From: Begonia masoniana
Lineage: Eukaryota > Streptophyta > Magnoliopsida > Cucurbitales > Begoniaceae
Length of the DNA: 64,000 nucleotides
NCBI GenBank assembly: GCA_022432975.1
Contig: CM039516.1
Coordinates: forward strand, 29,156,051 to 29,220,050
Direction of reading: 5' to 3'
Below are positions 47,554 to 61,224 of the stretch, in pieces; position 1 is the stretch's first letter; every line of letters starts with the position of its first letter. Both the position numbers and the translations under genes were made by a program. The notes below the pieces were generated by a model. The model made no database searches, was not told where the DNA came from, and saw only the letters and a list, made by a program, of their open reading frames with translations.

Positions 47554-50500
47554 GAATACGTGGAGGGAGTAGGATGGTGATGTGCGGCACACGTCATTGG
47601 ATTGCATGGCGCATAGCGTGTTTTGTAGCCTTCTGCGGCGGAGATTCATCACCTCGCCTCAAAATCAGGAACCTTTGTAATCACTTTCTCGAAATTAAAA
47701 CAAAACTAATATTTTTAGTCATTTATAGCATATATTTTAATTTTTTTTTTAACAAAATAGATCTCTATTTTTTGACTATTAGCAAATTGTCGTTATTTAA
47801 TCATTTAAATTTATCAAGCGGAATGTACGTGACAAACTTCTTTCTAATTCTAATTCTAATTCTCGTGAATCTTTTACATTAAATATTGTAAATGTGATGA
47901 TTTTTTCAATCATCTTTTTCAAGCATTCGCTGTAATTTTTTAAGATTCAATCAGAAAACAGAATGCGTGGTTGTAAGTCAAATCTAAAAGTGAATTAGAA
48001 TTAAAAGCAAAGCATGTCACGTCCATTCCATATAATGGTTTTATAGCCAAGAAATTAAGGTCTATTTTGTTTTATTTTTTTAAAAAAACTATGAGTTATC
48101 CATTATAAATGATAGCAAAAGTCATAACTTAAATTGCACTTTACCATTTTAGTTTTCTCAACTATATCGTTATATTTTCAATCAATTTTGTTTTAAATGA
48201 TTGTTCAGTCAATTAATTTTATTCAATAAATTGAAATAAATTGATCTTATTTTTATTACAATTAATATTTTGATGTTTTACTAAAAATATTATATTAAGG
48301 AGGGATTAGTCCGCCAAAAAAGACCAATTTTAAATGTGAGGCGGATGGAGAAGATGGCTGAATATAATCTAGCAATCATGGGCAATTCAATATTAAACAA
48401 GCCTTTCAACACAAAGCCAACTGGTATATTACACATACAACACTTGTTTTTTTTTTTCAATAAATGCAAAACTTAAATCTGGCAAGGACCCAGGGCCAGC
48501 AGAGAACAAAAGTGTGAATTTAGTCTATTATAGCAAATTTATTCAATTAGTGCTAGTTCTAGCAAAATTAAACTCAACTGAACTTTCGTCCCCAGCAATA
48601 GACCACTAGGGCTGGCTTGATCAACGAAAATGACTAGGGTCTAGCCCAGATCTTGTCTAACAAGCCTAAGCCCTTGAGTCTGGACTTTTGGGTCCAATTT
48701 TTGGGACGCATTCGGTATAAAATACATTTTCGAAATCTTCTAAACTTGGTCAGCAACTCCGATACTCATTTTCATAAAATATATTATCAATCAATTATTT
48801 AATTGAAACTAAGCCATTATTTGTGAGAAAAGAAGGGTTAAAAAGTGAAGAGAAAGAGGTATAAAAGATTGAATAATGGGATTGAATTCCAAAGGACAGG
48901 AGAATCGCTAGCTGTCTCTTGCCTGCTGGGAATTGAAAACGTGGCCAACTTTCATTTATTTCCTACCATCCATAGTTTTCTTTCAATTTTGTGTCCCTTT
49001 ACTTTTTAACGTCACCTTTCCACGTAATTTAGTCTCTCACACAAATAAACGTCCCTTCCCTAATACAACATATCCGCTCTGGGTCAAATCTCGCATAACT
49101 TACTCTTATATTTTATTTTAAAACATGTTAAATTAGGTAGAGATGACGATATTTGATTGTACATAGTTGAGAATCGAACGTTAATCAGGAAGAAAATAAT
49201 AAATGTAAAAAAAGCGAACATTGAAATTTACATGAAAAAAATCACAAACATGAGAGAAATTTACTAATCAGAAATCAAGGTACAATGAATTTTGCGACTC
49301 AAACATTAATATATAGAGAAAACATAAAATATTAATATTGATATATGAGTCCGACTCAGTACAATTAAAATTTGGATCACAACTAACTTTAAGATACATA
49401 TTTGGAGACAAAATTGAGTACTTTATTAGTAGAGTTATCTTTCCTACATAGTACAACACATTTTGACTAATTCTAAAAATAAATACTAAACATAAAAGTC
49501 TATCCATCGCTTCATGGGCCGTTAGGATTGTTCTTGAGCATTCGACAAGGTTTTAGTTCAAATTAAATTTTGAATTTTGATGACCAACTTTAACTTTTTT
49601 TTGAACAATGTAAATCTTGAACTTGACATTGTAAACAAAATGGACTTCAAACTGATCTTTTTGGTTTTGTTCCACTTTTGTTTCGGTTTTAGTTTTTTCA
49701 ATTTGGACTTAGTTTGATTCGAGAATTTGAGTTTTGGTATGTTTTAGTTGATTTATGCTTTGATTTAGCCGGTTTCATTTGATCTTTCGTAATTCTTAAA
49801 ATTAAATTGGAAAATATATTAATATTGTAATATCAGTTTAGTATTATTTTGATTAGAGTATATATAGCGTGCAAAATTTGAGATTTAATTGTTAAAAAAA
49901 ATTAGATTTTAAGTGGAACGAATTTTCAAAGTTTATGATCCAATCACATGTTTAATGTGTAGAAATAAGTGTAAAATGAGAGTAACAAATCCAATAATTG
50001 ACTGAGTTTTCCAAATCAAGATTTCTTACCATATCTGATTGTGCTCCCCTATTCAAAATAATCTAACTAGCGTTTGCTCCATGCCTCTTTTATAAGTAAA
50101 TGAAAGTCTCTGCATGCCTTAGACCTCAGATAATCCTGGCTATGGCGGTTCTTACTGTGTCTTCTCCCACTTCTTTGATTCTTAAGTTAGCAAAAACAGA
50201 ATTACGAAATTGCGCTCAATCTCTGTATGAAAGAGTGGGAGGCTCAAGATTGTCATTGTTGATACTGGCATCAGTAGAAGGAACGAAGAAGATAGACAGT
50301 GACGAGGAGGACGGAGCTTGTTCTATGTTACAGTTAGCATTCGTTCTACAACGGCGATTTCGGAATACCAGGCGTTAGGGTTGGATTACGATTCCCTGCA
50401 ACAAAAAATTAAGAATAATTTTTCCCATAAATTTCATATAATTTAAATTCTATTTTTCAAATAATCAATTCAACTTCATCTTCTCCAGCCCTGATCCAAC

Positions 50501-52504
50501 AGGGAATATACTCTCAGCCCAGTCCCAGATTCAGACCAATACTCGACCCATTAGTGGAGGATTAGTACCCATTCATCCTAATTCCTACGTCGTTTTTGAA
50601 CTTGAGAGGCAGATTATACCCATAATAAAATTAATTATTTTAATCACAATAGAATAATAAAGCGTGATCGGAAATAATTATCACATTGAATGGTCTTGGA
50701 TGTGAGTAAGCTAACTTCATAAAAGAATAAATATAAAATTAATTCCTTGAATGTAAATAACTAAGATGTCAAGCGATGCAAAATTGCACATTATAACAAA
50801 ATAAGGGGTGGTAGTTGATATAAGTAAGTTTATGTGCAAAAAAGGAGTTTGCACATAGGACGGGTAAGATTAAAGCTGTATAAGATCAGTTTAAGAATGT
50901 ATTGACTTAGAGTTGCTTACTGAGCTAATAGTTCCCCTCCAACTTTTCAGGTATAAAAGAAGTTCTAAAGACAATCATTGTGCAGTTATGTCAAAAGAAC
51001 GAAGAGGTTATAAAATATTGTTTATAACAAATATGTTGGAGTTGTTTCTTTCAAAGAGTGGAATTGTGCTAATTTTCGAGCGGGATGTTTCGTCGATCTT
51101 GCGGTGTTCGTATTTCTATTATGTTAGTGTGTGTTTGATTATAGTTTTCATTGATGTTTCAAGAGTGTGTTTTGTTTTGGATATTTACTATTTTATGAAA
51201 CGAATATAAAATCTATTTGTTTTATCTTCTCATTTCAAAATCTATTAATTTAAGGTTTAGGGTCTAGCATCTCAGAACTCAGGTTTGGGCTGTAGGGTTT
51301 AAGGATCTGGGATATAGGGTTTAGGGTTTAAGTAATGGAGTCCATTAGAGATACTAGACAACAATGTCAACATTTGCACATAAAAGAACTTTGAAAATTA
51401 CCTTGTTCAATCTGTCGTCATTTATTGAAATACCAAACTCTTTCATGAAGTTGTCCTCGAGAAAAACTTTAATGCTTTTTGTGGACAAATGAAGTTCGTT
51501 CTCCACAGCCTCTAGAATGCATTTCATGTGTGGCATTAGGACATGAACCACTCATTTGTTTAGCTGATTTATGCAGAGATGAAGATCTAATACATGACTG
51601 CACATTATCTTCAATTCCCACTCTCACCACTTCAAATACAATCTTATTATTTCCACAATGTCACGATTGTTGGGGGTTGAAGCGATTGTTTATGGATGAA
51701 AGCCGAGTATATTTAGCTTGAGTTTAGTAAAAAGCCATGGGCTTGATAGAATTAACTAATACAAAACTTGAACCTGTCAATAATGATGGAGAAGACGAAC
51801 GTCTAGAGACCAACAACTGATTAGTCAAGCTGCAAGTGACATATTGAGGAGCTAAAGCAATTTATCTTGGCCTTAAGCTGGAATATACTAATGGACTTTA
51901 TTTTTCTTGGTATGATGACACATTTTTGGAATAAACTAAAAAAATGATAAATAACTTTCAAAGTAAATAAATTATGGTCTCAATTTACATTTTTATATCA
52001 TATTTGTCTTCTAGTTCACATCTACTCTTAATTCTAATATCTTATCAAACAACATTAATAAAATCATGACAAAACATTCATGGTCATTTAATTTCTTGTA
52101 TATTCATGTATCATAAATTTCAATTTCAAAGAGCCTTGAGTTAAAACCAAATCAATAATTATTTTTTACAGGCCAAAACAAAATCCTTAGTCAACTACTG
52201 ATAGCTTCATATGGAATTATGTTAGTCTGCTCAATATGAGTGGTGTAATCATTGTCAGACACATGAAACTTTGGTTTATATAAAGACAACCGCATAAAAG
52301 ACATCATTCCAAAATACTTGTGAACAGTAATCAAAAAACATTCTGCACACAACCGCATAAGACAACCAAAAATCTTTTATGATCCCAATTGTCTTCGTCA
52401 ATCTTGGATGGTGAACAAAATGCCCATCGTTATAAGGGATTCTAGTGATATTGTAACAGGCATCAGAGTCATAACTTAAAGTTTCTGCTTTCCGCGTTGT
52501 CCTG
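47554..52504. other. AT-rich intergenic stretch, no nameable gene
   Basis: A 92-residue plus-strand frame (50100-50378) and two short frames around 51354-51721 have no recognised domain; the latter includes a possible exon (HLSTKSIKVFLEDNFMKEFG on the minus strand), unassigned. A short run resembling degenerate telomere repeats lies at 51249-51330. Nothing else was identified. Confidence 0.5.
51249..51330. repeat. Degenerate TTTAGGG-like repeats
   Basis: Several GGTTTAGGGT / GGGTTTAAGG variants in about 80 bases, resembling the plant telomere unit but not in a clean array. Confidence 0.45.
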
Positions 52505-55039
52505 TGTAACGTCTCTTAAACTATTCCCTTATTTTTCCATATTATTTTTTTTATCTTTTTTTTTATTATATTCTCGTAAACTTCATAACGTTTGAACGGA
52601 ATTTAAATCGTAGACTAAATTGTTAAAACCGTTCAAAAACTATTTTTAAACCATTTAAACAAAACTTAAAACAATTGAAATAAAACTTAAAACAATTATT
52701 TAAAACAATTAAAACAGAGGAGAACAATCGGCCAGCAATTGGAGGGGCAAAAGGGACATCTGTCCCATAAAAGGCAGGGGCGATCGATCGTCCCAATGCC
52801 AGGCGATCGATCGCCCAATTGCAAAAACTGAGGGGCGATCGTCGCCCCTCATAGTGCCGATCGATCGCCCAATTACCAAATTAAGGGCGATCAATCGCCC
52901 CACCTATGGGCGATCGATCTCCCCGCTCTCTGGAAAATCCAGAGAGCGGCGATCGCCTGCCGATCGATGGCGATCGATCGGCAGGTTCTCTAGAATTTCC
53001 ATTCCAGAGAGCCATTTTTCCTGTTTTCTTCCTCCCCTAAAAACCCTAACTTCACTCATTTATCAGTTCATCAACCATTAAATAAACAACCCTAAACATA
53101 ACCTAAAACGTGTTTAAAAACATAGTAAACTTTCGTAAAAACAAACGGCGTGGATCCGTTTAAAAACTAAATAATTTCCGCTGTTTAAAATAAAACTCCA
53201 AGCAGTTCTCTGGAATCCGAATAAAAACTTTAACAAAATATTTTATAAATTAAGTCTACCCATACATCAAAATATCGTTATTCATCTATTCAGAACCAAT
53301 CATCCTAAAATGTTATATCTATATAATTAATCTATCTTTCTGTCGTGTCCCCAAAATACTTACAAATAGTCCCACGGGTCAAAATCGCATCGACTGCGCC
53401 AGCACACTCCCACGGGCCATCTTTCTTCAACTGATCATTCATCGGGTGGAGGGATCTCGTCCTCACCTTGCTCAAAGTCACCTACACTATAAAGACACCT
53501 ATGAGATAAAAATCTCAGTAAATTCTACGTAAATGTCTATGCATGACCATGTAAATGCTATGCTATGAAATAGTCCGTCCATGTCAGTTCATATATCAGT
53601 AAGTGTCAGTCTATAGTTATCGGAAACGCTCGACAGATGGATAGGGCACGTCCAGCGGTTAGACAGCCCACACCATCTGAAGGGAGGAAAACTCGCTCAC
53701 CATAGAACGCCAGGTCTGAACCTCATCCCCGATAACCTCATGTCATGGTTGTTTACTGTGATATTTTACTTGCCTTTACATGCATTTTCTTTTCGTGAAA
53801 TCAATGCATAAATTCATTTTTCATGACATTTAGAAACTATGATGCATGAGCAATTCAATATAAACATCATAACAAGCATACCATCAAAACACTACAAATA
53901 CCATCAAAACCCTCACCACAAGAAACCTATAAAACAATCGAACTTAAACTACCCAACCAAAACAATTAGACAAACAATGACCGCCATAAACAAACAAAGC
54001 GCCAACGTATTCTCAACACGATTTCTGACATATGGTGTAGGCCAATCGGCCACAGTAAGTCACGAGAACTTACCTCGCGTCCGTTGCACACCGAGCCCTT
54101 CGTCCCGAGCTTTGTCACCTAAGTCAATCCATAACGTCCTTTGTTAAAACTGAGCTTAAACATAAAATTTCAGAATTTTACGAAACTCCTAACTAAAGGA
54201 AATTTCCTAAAACTCTAATAAACTTCTTTCGGGTATTTCATCGAGCAATTTACACTCATAAATCCTTAGACTCCATTAATGGAGGTTTTACAAAGGTCTA
54301 AACCCAATTTTTCAACCTAAACGTCAAATACATCCATTATTTCGCCAAATAAACGTTAATAAGTTAATTCCTAACGTTTCCTTACAAAATCCAACTATTT
54401 CTACGAAATTCCTACGAAATTGTAAACGTTCTAACCTCTTAAAAAAATCAAGAATAACAGCCGGAAAACGCTAGAGACTTACCTAGAATCACGAGGGGAG
54501 GAGAAAACGTGAATAACTCTTGATGAACGGAGGAAGAATCGTTGAGGAAGATGGAGAATCGCCATTGAAGGGAGAAAAAAATCGCCAGAGGAAAAGAAGT
54601 TTGCGTGGAGTGCTGGAGAAGAAGAACGCCTTTGCCTTTATTTTATAAAATTTACTTGTTAAATGACCGTTTTGCCCTTCCTTTGTTTTTATATTTGTTT
54701 CGTCCTTTGTTTCGTTAATTGTCTAACGATTCGGTTTCTCCAAATTTTCTTAATTCACCAATAACTCCAACTTATTATCAGGGCTTTATTAAAACTGTCC
54801 GTTCGCAAATCGGACCACGTTTACTATTTTTACCACAACGTCCTTTAAATTACGAGAAACGAAATTCTCGTGATTTAGCGTTACAACTCTTAAAATTTCC
54901 GAAATTTTTCTAAAATCCATATTAATCATTAGGATCGCATTAACGCTTTCCGTTCGCAAAACGGACTTGATTTGACATATTTACAAAAATGCCATTATAC
55001 ATATTTAATTACAAAAATCCCGTAAATCCGGGTGTTACA
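52505..55039 (-). mobile_element. Chromovirus A 3' LTR
   Basis: 2535 bp, TGTAACGTCTCTTAAAC at the left edge and CCGGGTGTTACA at the right edge. GCGATCGATCGC palindromes cluster at 52785-52985. The purine-rich AAATAAGGTGGATGGAA (minus) at 55040-55056 follows. Confidence 0.93.
52785..52985. repeat. GCGATCGATCGC palindrome cluster in LTR A
   Basis: About eight copies of GCGATCGATCGCC or close variants within 200 bases, some separated by spacer of only a few bases. Same motif as in LTR B. Confidence 0.9.
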
Positions 55040-55077
55040 TTCCATCCACCTTATTTAAATTTTGCCCTCAAATTTGA

Positions 55078-58000
55078 TCATACAAACAACTCAGGATACT
55101 TAGACATCATATCCTGCTGTCGCTCCCAGGTAGCTTCTTCCACGTCGTGGTTCCGCCACAAGACTTTGACTAGCAGAATCTCTTTGTTGCGCAATACTTT
55201 GATGGAAGACTCCAGGATTCGCACCGGCCTCTCCACATAAGTCAAGATAGGCTGTACGTCGATCTCTCTTGCTTCCACAACATGCGACGGATCACGTAGA
55301 CACCTCCTGAGCATAGACACGTGAAACACATCGTGAATATCTTCCATGGATGCCGGAAGCTGTAACCTGTACGCCATAGTCCCGATCCTCTTCAAAATAG
55401 GAAAGGGGTCCACATAACGAGGGTTCAACTTGCCTCTTCTTCCGAATCTCATAACACCTTTAAACGGAGAAATCTTCAAATATACTTCGTCACCCTCATT
55501 GAACTGTAATTCCCTCCGTCGGGTGTCAGCATAGCTCTTCTGTCGGCTCTGAGCTATCACGATATGCTGTCTGATAACAGCGATCTTCTCCGCTGTTTGC
55601 TGTAGAATCTCGGGACCAATGATGCTAGCTTCACCAACCTCGTCCCAATATAGTAGAGATCTACACTTTCTACCATACAAAGCCTCGTACGGAGCCATGC
55701 CAATCGTAGCCTGGAAGCTGTTGTTGTACGAGAACTCAATCAAGGGCAAATATCGACTCCACGAGCCCTGAAATTCCCGCACGCAAGCTCTAAGCATATC
55801 TTCAAGAATCTGATTCGTTCTCTCTGTCTGACCATCAGTTTGATGATGAAATACAGTGCTAAAATTCAACTGAGTTCCCATGGCTTTATGCAAACTCTTC
55901 TAGAACTTTGAAGTAAACCTGGCATCTCTATCGGAGACAATCGAAATAGGCACTCCGTGTAATCTGACAATCTCCTACACATACAGCTCGGCGAGTTGAT
56001 CCATAGAATAGATCATCTTCACTGATATAAAGTGGGCCGACTTTGTCAATCGGTCCACAATTACCCAGATGCCATCGTGCCCTTTCGTCGTTCTCGGGAG
56101 CCCCACAATAAAATCTATGGAGATCTGCTCCCATTTCCACTCCGGAATTGGCAGTGGCTGTAACGTTCCGGCAGGCCTCTGGTGTTCTGCCTTTACCTGT
56201 TGACAAACTAAACAGGTTTCCACGTACTTGGCGACCTCTCTCTTCATGTTCGGGCACCAGAAGTGTTGCTTTAAATCTCTGTACATTTTAGTGCTTCCAG
56301 GATGCACAGAGTAAGTTGAAGAATGCGCTTTGGCCAAAATCTCTTTCTTTAGCTCCTCGTTGTTAGGCACGTACCACCTATGCCTGAACTTCAGAATACC
56401 ATCATCTGATAAGTTAAAATCAGACAAGTCTCCAGACGTCATACTCAATCGAAGCTCCTCACACTCCATATCTTTTTGCTGAGCTTCACGTATCTTATCC
56501 AGAATAGTCGCCCTGAGAGAAATGTTGGTGAGCATACTGGACAACTCTGCCACAATCTCTACATCAAACTTCTCAATCTCAGATCTCAACATAATCGACA
56601 TCACTGCAAGTGAAGGCTGATTCGCAGTAGGCATTCGGCTCAAAGCATCGGCGACTTTATTTGCTTTTCCCGAGTGGTATTTGATTTCAAACTCATAGTC
56701 TTTGACGAACTCTAGCCACCTTCTCTGACGCATATTAAGTTCCTTCTGCGTAAACAAATACTTCACGCCCTTATGGTCTAAAAATATCTCGCACTGTTGA
56801 CCATATAAATAATGTCTCCAGATTTTTAACGCAAAGACAACTGCTACAAGCTCAAGATCGTGTGTCGGATAATTTTGCTCATACTGCTTCAATTGCTGAG
56901 AAGCATATGCAATAACTCTCCCTTCTTGCATCAATACACATCCAAGTCCCACCTTAGACGCATCGCAATATATGCTGAACTTGTCACCTTCGACTAGCAG
57001 TGTCAAAACGGGAGCTGTGGTCAATCTCTGCTTTATCTCCTGAAAGCTCTTTTCACATGCAGTCGACCATACATATTTTTTGTTCTTCCTCGTCAATCGG
57101 GATAGAGGGACTGCTATCTTTGAAAATCCCTCAATGAACTTCCTGTAATACTCGACCAATCCAAGAAATCCACGTATCTCTCGCACGTTTTTAGGCTGTG
57201 GCCAATCTTTGACAACTCCGATCTTAGCCGGATCCACTGAAATTCCTTCCGGAGATATAATATGGCCGAGAAAATTAATTCGATCCAGCCAGAATTCACA
57301 CTTGGAGAACTTTGGGTAAAGCTGATGCTGTTTTAAGATTCCTAAGACAATTCGTAATTGCTCTTCGTGTTCCTCCTTTGTTTTTGAGTAGACCAAGATG
57401 TCGTCAATGAAAACAACAACAAACTTGTCCAAATAATCCTTGAAGACACGATTCATCATATCCATAAACGCTGCAGGGGCATTGGTAAGTCCAAAAGACA
57501 TTACTAAAAACTCATAATGCCCATATCTCGTTCGAAACGCCGTCTTTTCGATATCTTCTTTTCGGACCTTCAACTAATAATAACCCGAGCATAGGTCAAT
57601 CCTCGAAAACACTCGGCCACCCTGCAGTTGGTCGAACAGGTCGTCAATCCGGGGCAATGGATACTTATTCTTCACTGTCAATTTATTTAACTCTCTATAA
57701 TCAACGCACATTCTGAGAGTTCCGTCATTTTTCTTAACAAAAAGGACCGGTGCACCACAAGGAGAGAAACTGGGTCGAATGAACCCCTTCTCTAGCAACT
57801 CCTCCAACTGAGATTTCAATTCTTTTAATTCAGCTGGCGCCAATCTATATGCATTCTTTGACATAGGCGCCGAACTCGGATAAACATCAATTACAAACTC
57901 GATCTCTCGATCTTGCGGTAACTCGGGAAGATCGTTGAGAAAAATCTCTGAGAATTCTCTAACAATTGGGAGGTCATCTGGCCTCAACCTATTAAGTAGT

Positions 58001-59544
58001 CGAGTATCAACCACCGCGGCCATATAAATCGAGCATCCATCCTTAAACTGCTTTCTGATCTTCATCGAGTAGGAAACAGGCAGTCCACCCAACTTATTCA
58101 TCGCTTGGAAAGTGAACTCTCCTTTGTCCGGGGGGCGGAAAGTTACCATCCCGGACCTGCAGTCAATGGTGGCGCAATGGCGAGATAGCCAGTCCATTCC
58201 CAAAATAAGATCATACACCTCTATACCCATAACTATCAACCGGGCATAGAGGGTCTTATTCCCCAAAGAGACGACATTGCCTTGGAAAATGTAACTTGAC
58301 TGCATCCGTTCTCCTGAAGGCAACATCACACTGTACTCACACTTTGCTAACTCTGGCACTAACCCCAATCTAGATACACACGTGGTCGAAATAAAGGAGT
58401 GTGTAGCTCCCGTATCTATCAGTGAGAATACTGCAACACCAGTGATTAGAATAGTACCTGCTATAACGGATGGCTGAGCCTCGTCGTCGACGTCACCGGG
58501 CTCAATAAACGCAAATACTCTCGAGGCCACTCTTCTTTGATCGGTAGCCGCCCTTAAACAGTTTTGAGCAAAATCGCCGACCTCTCCACATCTGTAACAA
58601 CTGTTTGTGCCCAATCAACAAGCGCCATAGTATTCCTTCTGGCACTTAGGACAAACAGGCTTCTGAGCAGCCCCTTGGACTTGCTTCCCCCTGCCTTGAT
58701 CGCCTTTACCATCATAGGGCCTTTTTGCACCCCTCTGTTGTTGTTGTGGCTGTCCCTTCGGTTGCCAGCCCCTATTCTGAGGCCGTGGCTGTATCTCCCG
58801 AAAGAACCCTCTAGCTGGCTCTCTCGGTTTGGCATAACTCTGATCAACAGTCTCAATCTCAAGTGCCATGGCCACAATCTCATCAGAGGACACATTCCGC
58901 ACCCTTGATATGGTAAGACTCTTCCGAATTTCTTGGCCAATCCCCTGTACAAATCTGCGTACCTTGTCCTCATTAATACTGACCTGGCGTGGTGCAAATC
59001 GGGACAGGGCCTCAAACCTTCTCACATACTCGGCAATCGAACCAACCTGCCGCAGTTGCATGAACTCCACCATTTTCGCCTCTCGTATTTTATGGCTGAA
59101 GTACTTGTCATAAAATACCATTCTGAAACGCTCCCAACTCATAATCGTCATATCGGTGGTTGCCTTGATGGAATCCCACCAGAATCGGGCATCTAGTGCT
59201 AAGTGATAAGTCACCAACGCAACCTTCTCTCCATCATCTATACTTGCGTAAGCCAGCATGTCTTCCATGTTTTGAATCCACTCCTCGGCTGAAGGGGGAC
59301 CCGTAGATTGCCCGTTGAACACGGGAGGTTGGAGCTTCTGGAACCTCTCCATCCCCCGATTACCAAGAGTCGCTGTCTCCCGAGCTCTAATGCCCTCACG
59401 GTCTATTAGGGTGCCCAGCTGTTGGGACTGTCTCTCCATTTGTTGAGCCTGTCGTTCCATGTGTTGGGACTGTTGGGCAATGAATCCCTTAAGCTGATCT
59501 ATTGTATCATCTCTGTCATCTCAGTCATTCCCTCGACGCACCAT
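55078..59544 (-). pseudogene. Chromovirus A gag-pol, single frame with five nonsense codons
   Basis: From ATG 59544 to the stop at 55078 all segments lie in one frame (about 1488 codons), with no frameshift. Stops: 59521-59523, 58615-58617, 57574-57576, 55975-55977 and 55900-55902. Domains: gag (NMEDMLAYASIDDGEKVALV, FWWDSIKATTDM), knuckle [14 protein letters not shown], protease [10 protein letters not shown] (about 58420-58395), RT ([32 protein letters not shown] near 57410), RNase H ([18 protein letters not shown]), integrase HHCC ([10 protein letters not shown]...CLVCQQ), catalytic VSDRDARFTSKF and DGQTERTNQILEDM, and a C-terminal chromodomain-like tail ending QQDMMSKYPELFV. The knuckle has Asp where the zinc-binding His should be. 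Four of the five stops look like single C-to-T or G-to-A changes (one confirmed against element B, TGG to TAG). Confidence 0.93.
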
Positions 59545-59694
59545 TTTTTTTATAACTCTTATATCAAAGTTAAAACAAATACTCTAAGAAATCGAAATCA
59601 AATAAAGCATTAAATATACTTACAGTTGAGGAAGGATGTCTGTGTAGTGGCTGTGCAGTCGAGCAGTCTACAGAACCGATTTTAAAGCCCGGGG

Positions 59695-59706
59695 GCTCTG
59701 ATACCA
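59695..59706 (-). promoter_or_regulatory. Primer-binding site (initiator tRNA-Met) of chromovirus A
   Basis: TGGTATCAGAGC on the minus strand, four bases from the LTR edge at 59711. Confidence 0.93.
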
Positions 59707-59710
59707 TAAC

Positions 59711-61224
59711 TGTAACGTCCCTTAAACTATTCCCTTATTTTCCCATATTATTTTTTTTAACTTTTTTTTTATTATATTCTTGTAAACTTCGTAACGTTTG
59801 AGCGGAATTTAAATCGTAGACTAAATTGTTAAAACCGTTCGAAAACTATTTTTAAACCACTTAAACAAAACTTAAAACAATTGAAATAAAACTTAAAACA
59901 ATTATTTAAAATAATTAAAACAGAGGAGAACAATCGGCCAACAATTAGAGGGGCAAAAGGGACATCTATCCCATAAAAGGCAAGGGCGATCGATCGCCCC
60001 ATGCCAGGTGATCGATCGCCCAATTGCAAAAACTGAGGGGCGATTCGCCTCTCATAGTGGCGATCGATCGCCCAATTACCAAATTAAGGGGCCCTATGGG
60101 CGATCGATCGCCCCGCTCTCTGGAAAATCCAGAGAGCGGCGATCGCCTGTCGATCGATGGCGATCGAACGGCAGGTTCTTTGGAATTTCCATTCCAGAGA
60201 GCCATTCTTCCTGTTTTCTTCCTCTCCTGCATAATTTTCTAAAACCCTTCATGACACTTCAACATAAAAACCCTAACTTCACTCATTTATCAATTCATCA
60301 ACCTTTTAAATAAACAACCTTAAAAATAACCTAAAACGTGTTTAAAAACATAGTAAATTTTCGTAAAACAAGAACTGCCGGGATCCGTTTAAAAAAACAA
60401 TAATTCCCCCCTCTTTAAAATAAAACTCCAAGCAGTTCTTTGGAATCAGGATAAAAACTTTAACAAAACATTTTATAATTATTAACGACCCTTACACTAT
60501 TCCTATTTTTTTCCGTATTTTTTTTTATTCTTAAAACTTTAAACCTAACGTTCGGCGGAAATAAAACTTTTAAAATCAGAATCGTTGAAGTTTATGCTTT
60601 TAAACCATTTGATAAAACTTCAAAACAATTTAAATAAACTTAAAACAATTATTTAAAAATAATTAAAACAGAGGGAACAATCGTCCACCATTCGAGGGGC
60701 AAAAGGACAATCATCCCATAAAAGGCAAGGGCGATCGATCGCCCCATGCCAGGTGATCGATCGCCCAATTGCAAAAACTGAGGGGCGATTCGCCTCTCAT
60801 AGTGGCGATCGATCGCCCAATTACCAAATTAAGGGGCCCTATGGGCGATCGATCGCCCCGCTCTCTGGAAAATCCAGAGAGCGGCGATCGCCTGTCGATC
60901 GATGGCGATCGAACGGCAGGTTCTTTGGAATTTCCATTCCAGAGAGCCATTCTTCCTGTTTTCTTCCTCTCCTGCATAATTTTCTAAAACCCTTCATGAC
61001 ACTTCAACATAAAAACCCTAACTTCACTCATTTATCAATTCATCAACCATTAAATAAACAACCTTAAACATAACCTAAAACGTGTTTAAAAACATAGTAA
61101 ATTTTCGTAAAAACGAACTGCGTGGATCCGTTTAAAAACTAAATAATTTCCCCTCTTTAAAATAAAACTCCAAGCAGTTCTTTGGAATCCGGATAAAAAC
61201 TTTAACAAAACATTTTATAAATTA
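59711..61224 (-). mobile_element. Chromovirus A 5' LTR, first part, with tandem duplication
   Basis: Starts TGTAACGTCCCTTAAAC at 59711, matching 52505. Within it, 59966-60475 recurs almost exactly at 60711-61220 (offset about 745). The joint at about 60484-60665 holds sequence belonging to LTR B (ACGACCCTTACACTATTCC). The A-type LTR resumes at 63818 beyond solo LTR B. Confidence 0.85.
60484..60665. mobile_element. Fragment of LTR B start inside duplicated LTR A
   Basis: ACGACCCTTACACTATTCCTATTTT, then the GCGGAAATAAAACTTTTAAAATC block, as at 61229-61330. It has no separate target-site duplication, so it is part of the tandem duplication rather than a new insertion. Confidence 0.8.

Noticed and set aside
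50100..50378. 92-residue plus-strand frame
   Set aside because: No domain, no conserved context; could be chance in AT-rich DNA, kept only as part of the intergenic note.
52709..52903. CRISPR-like regular palindromic motif array in LTR A
   Set aside because: Motifs are 12-13 bases with irregular spacing and no unique spacers of constant length; the setting is a plant LTR.
60024..60242. Plus-strand frame with GDRSPR/RSPI repeats, repeated at 60769-60987
   Set aside because: Translation of GCGATCGATCGC palindromes in LTR A; frames in both copies are the same sequence duplicated.
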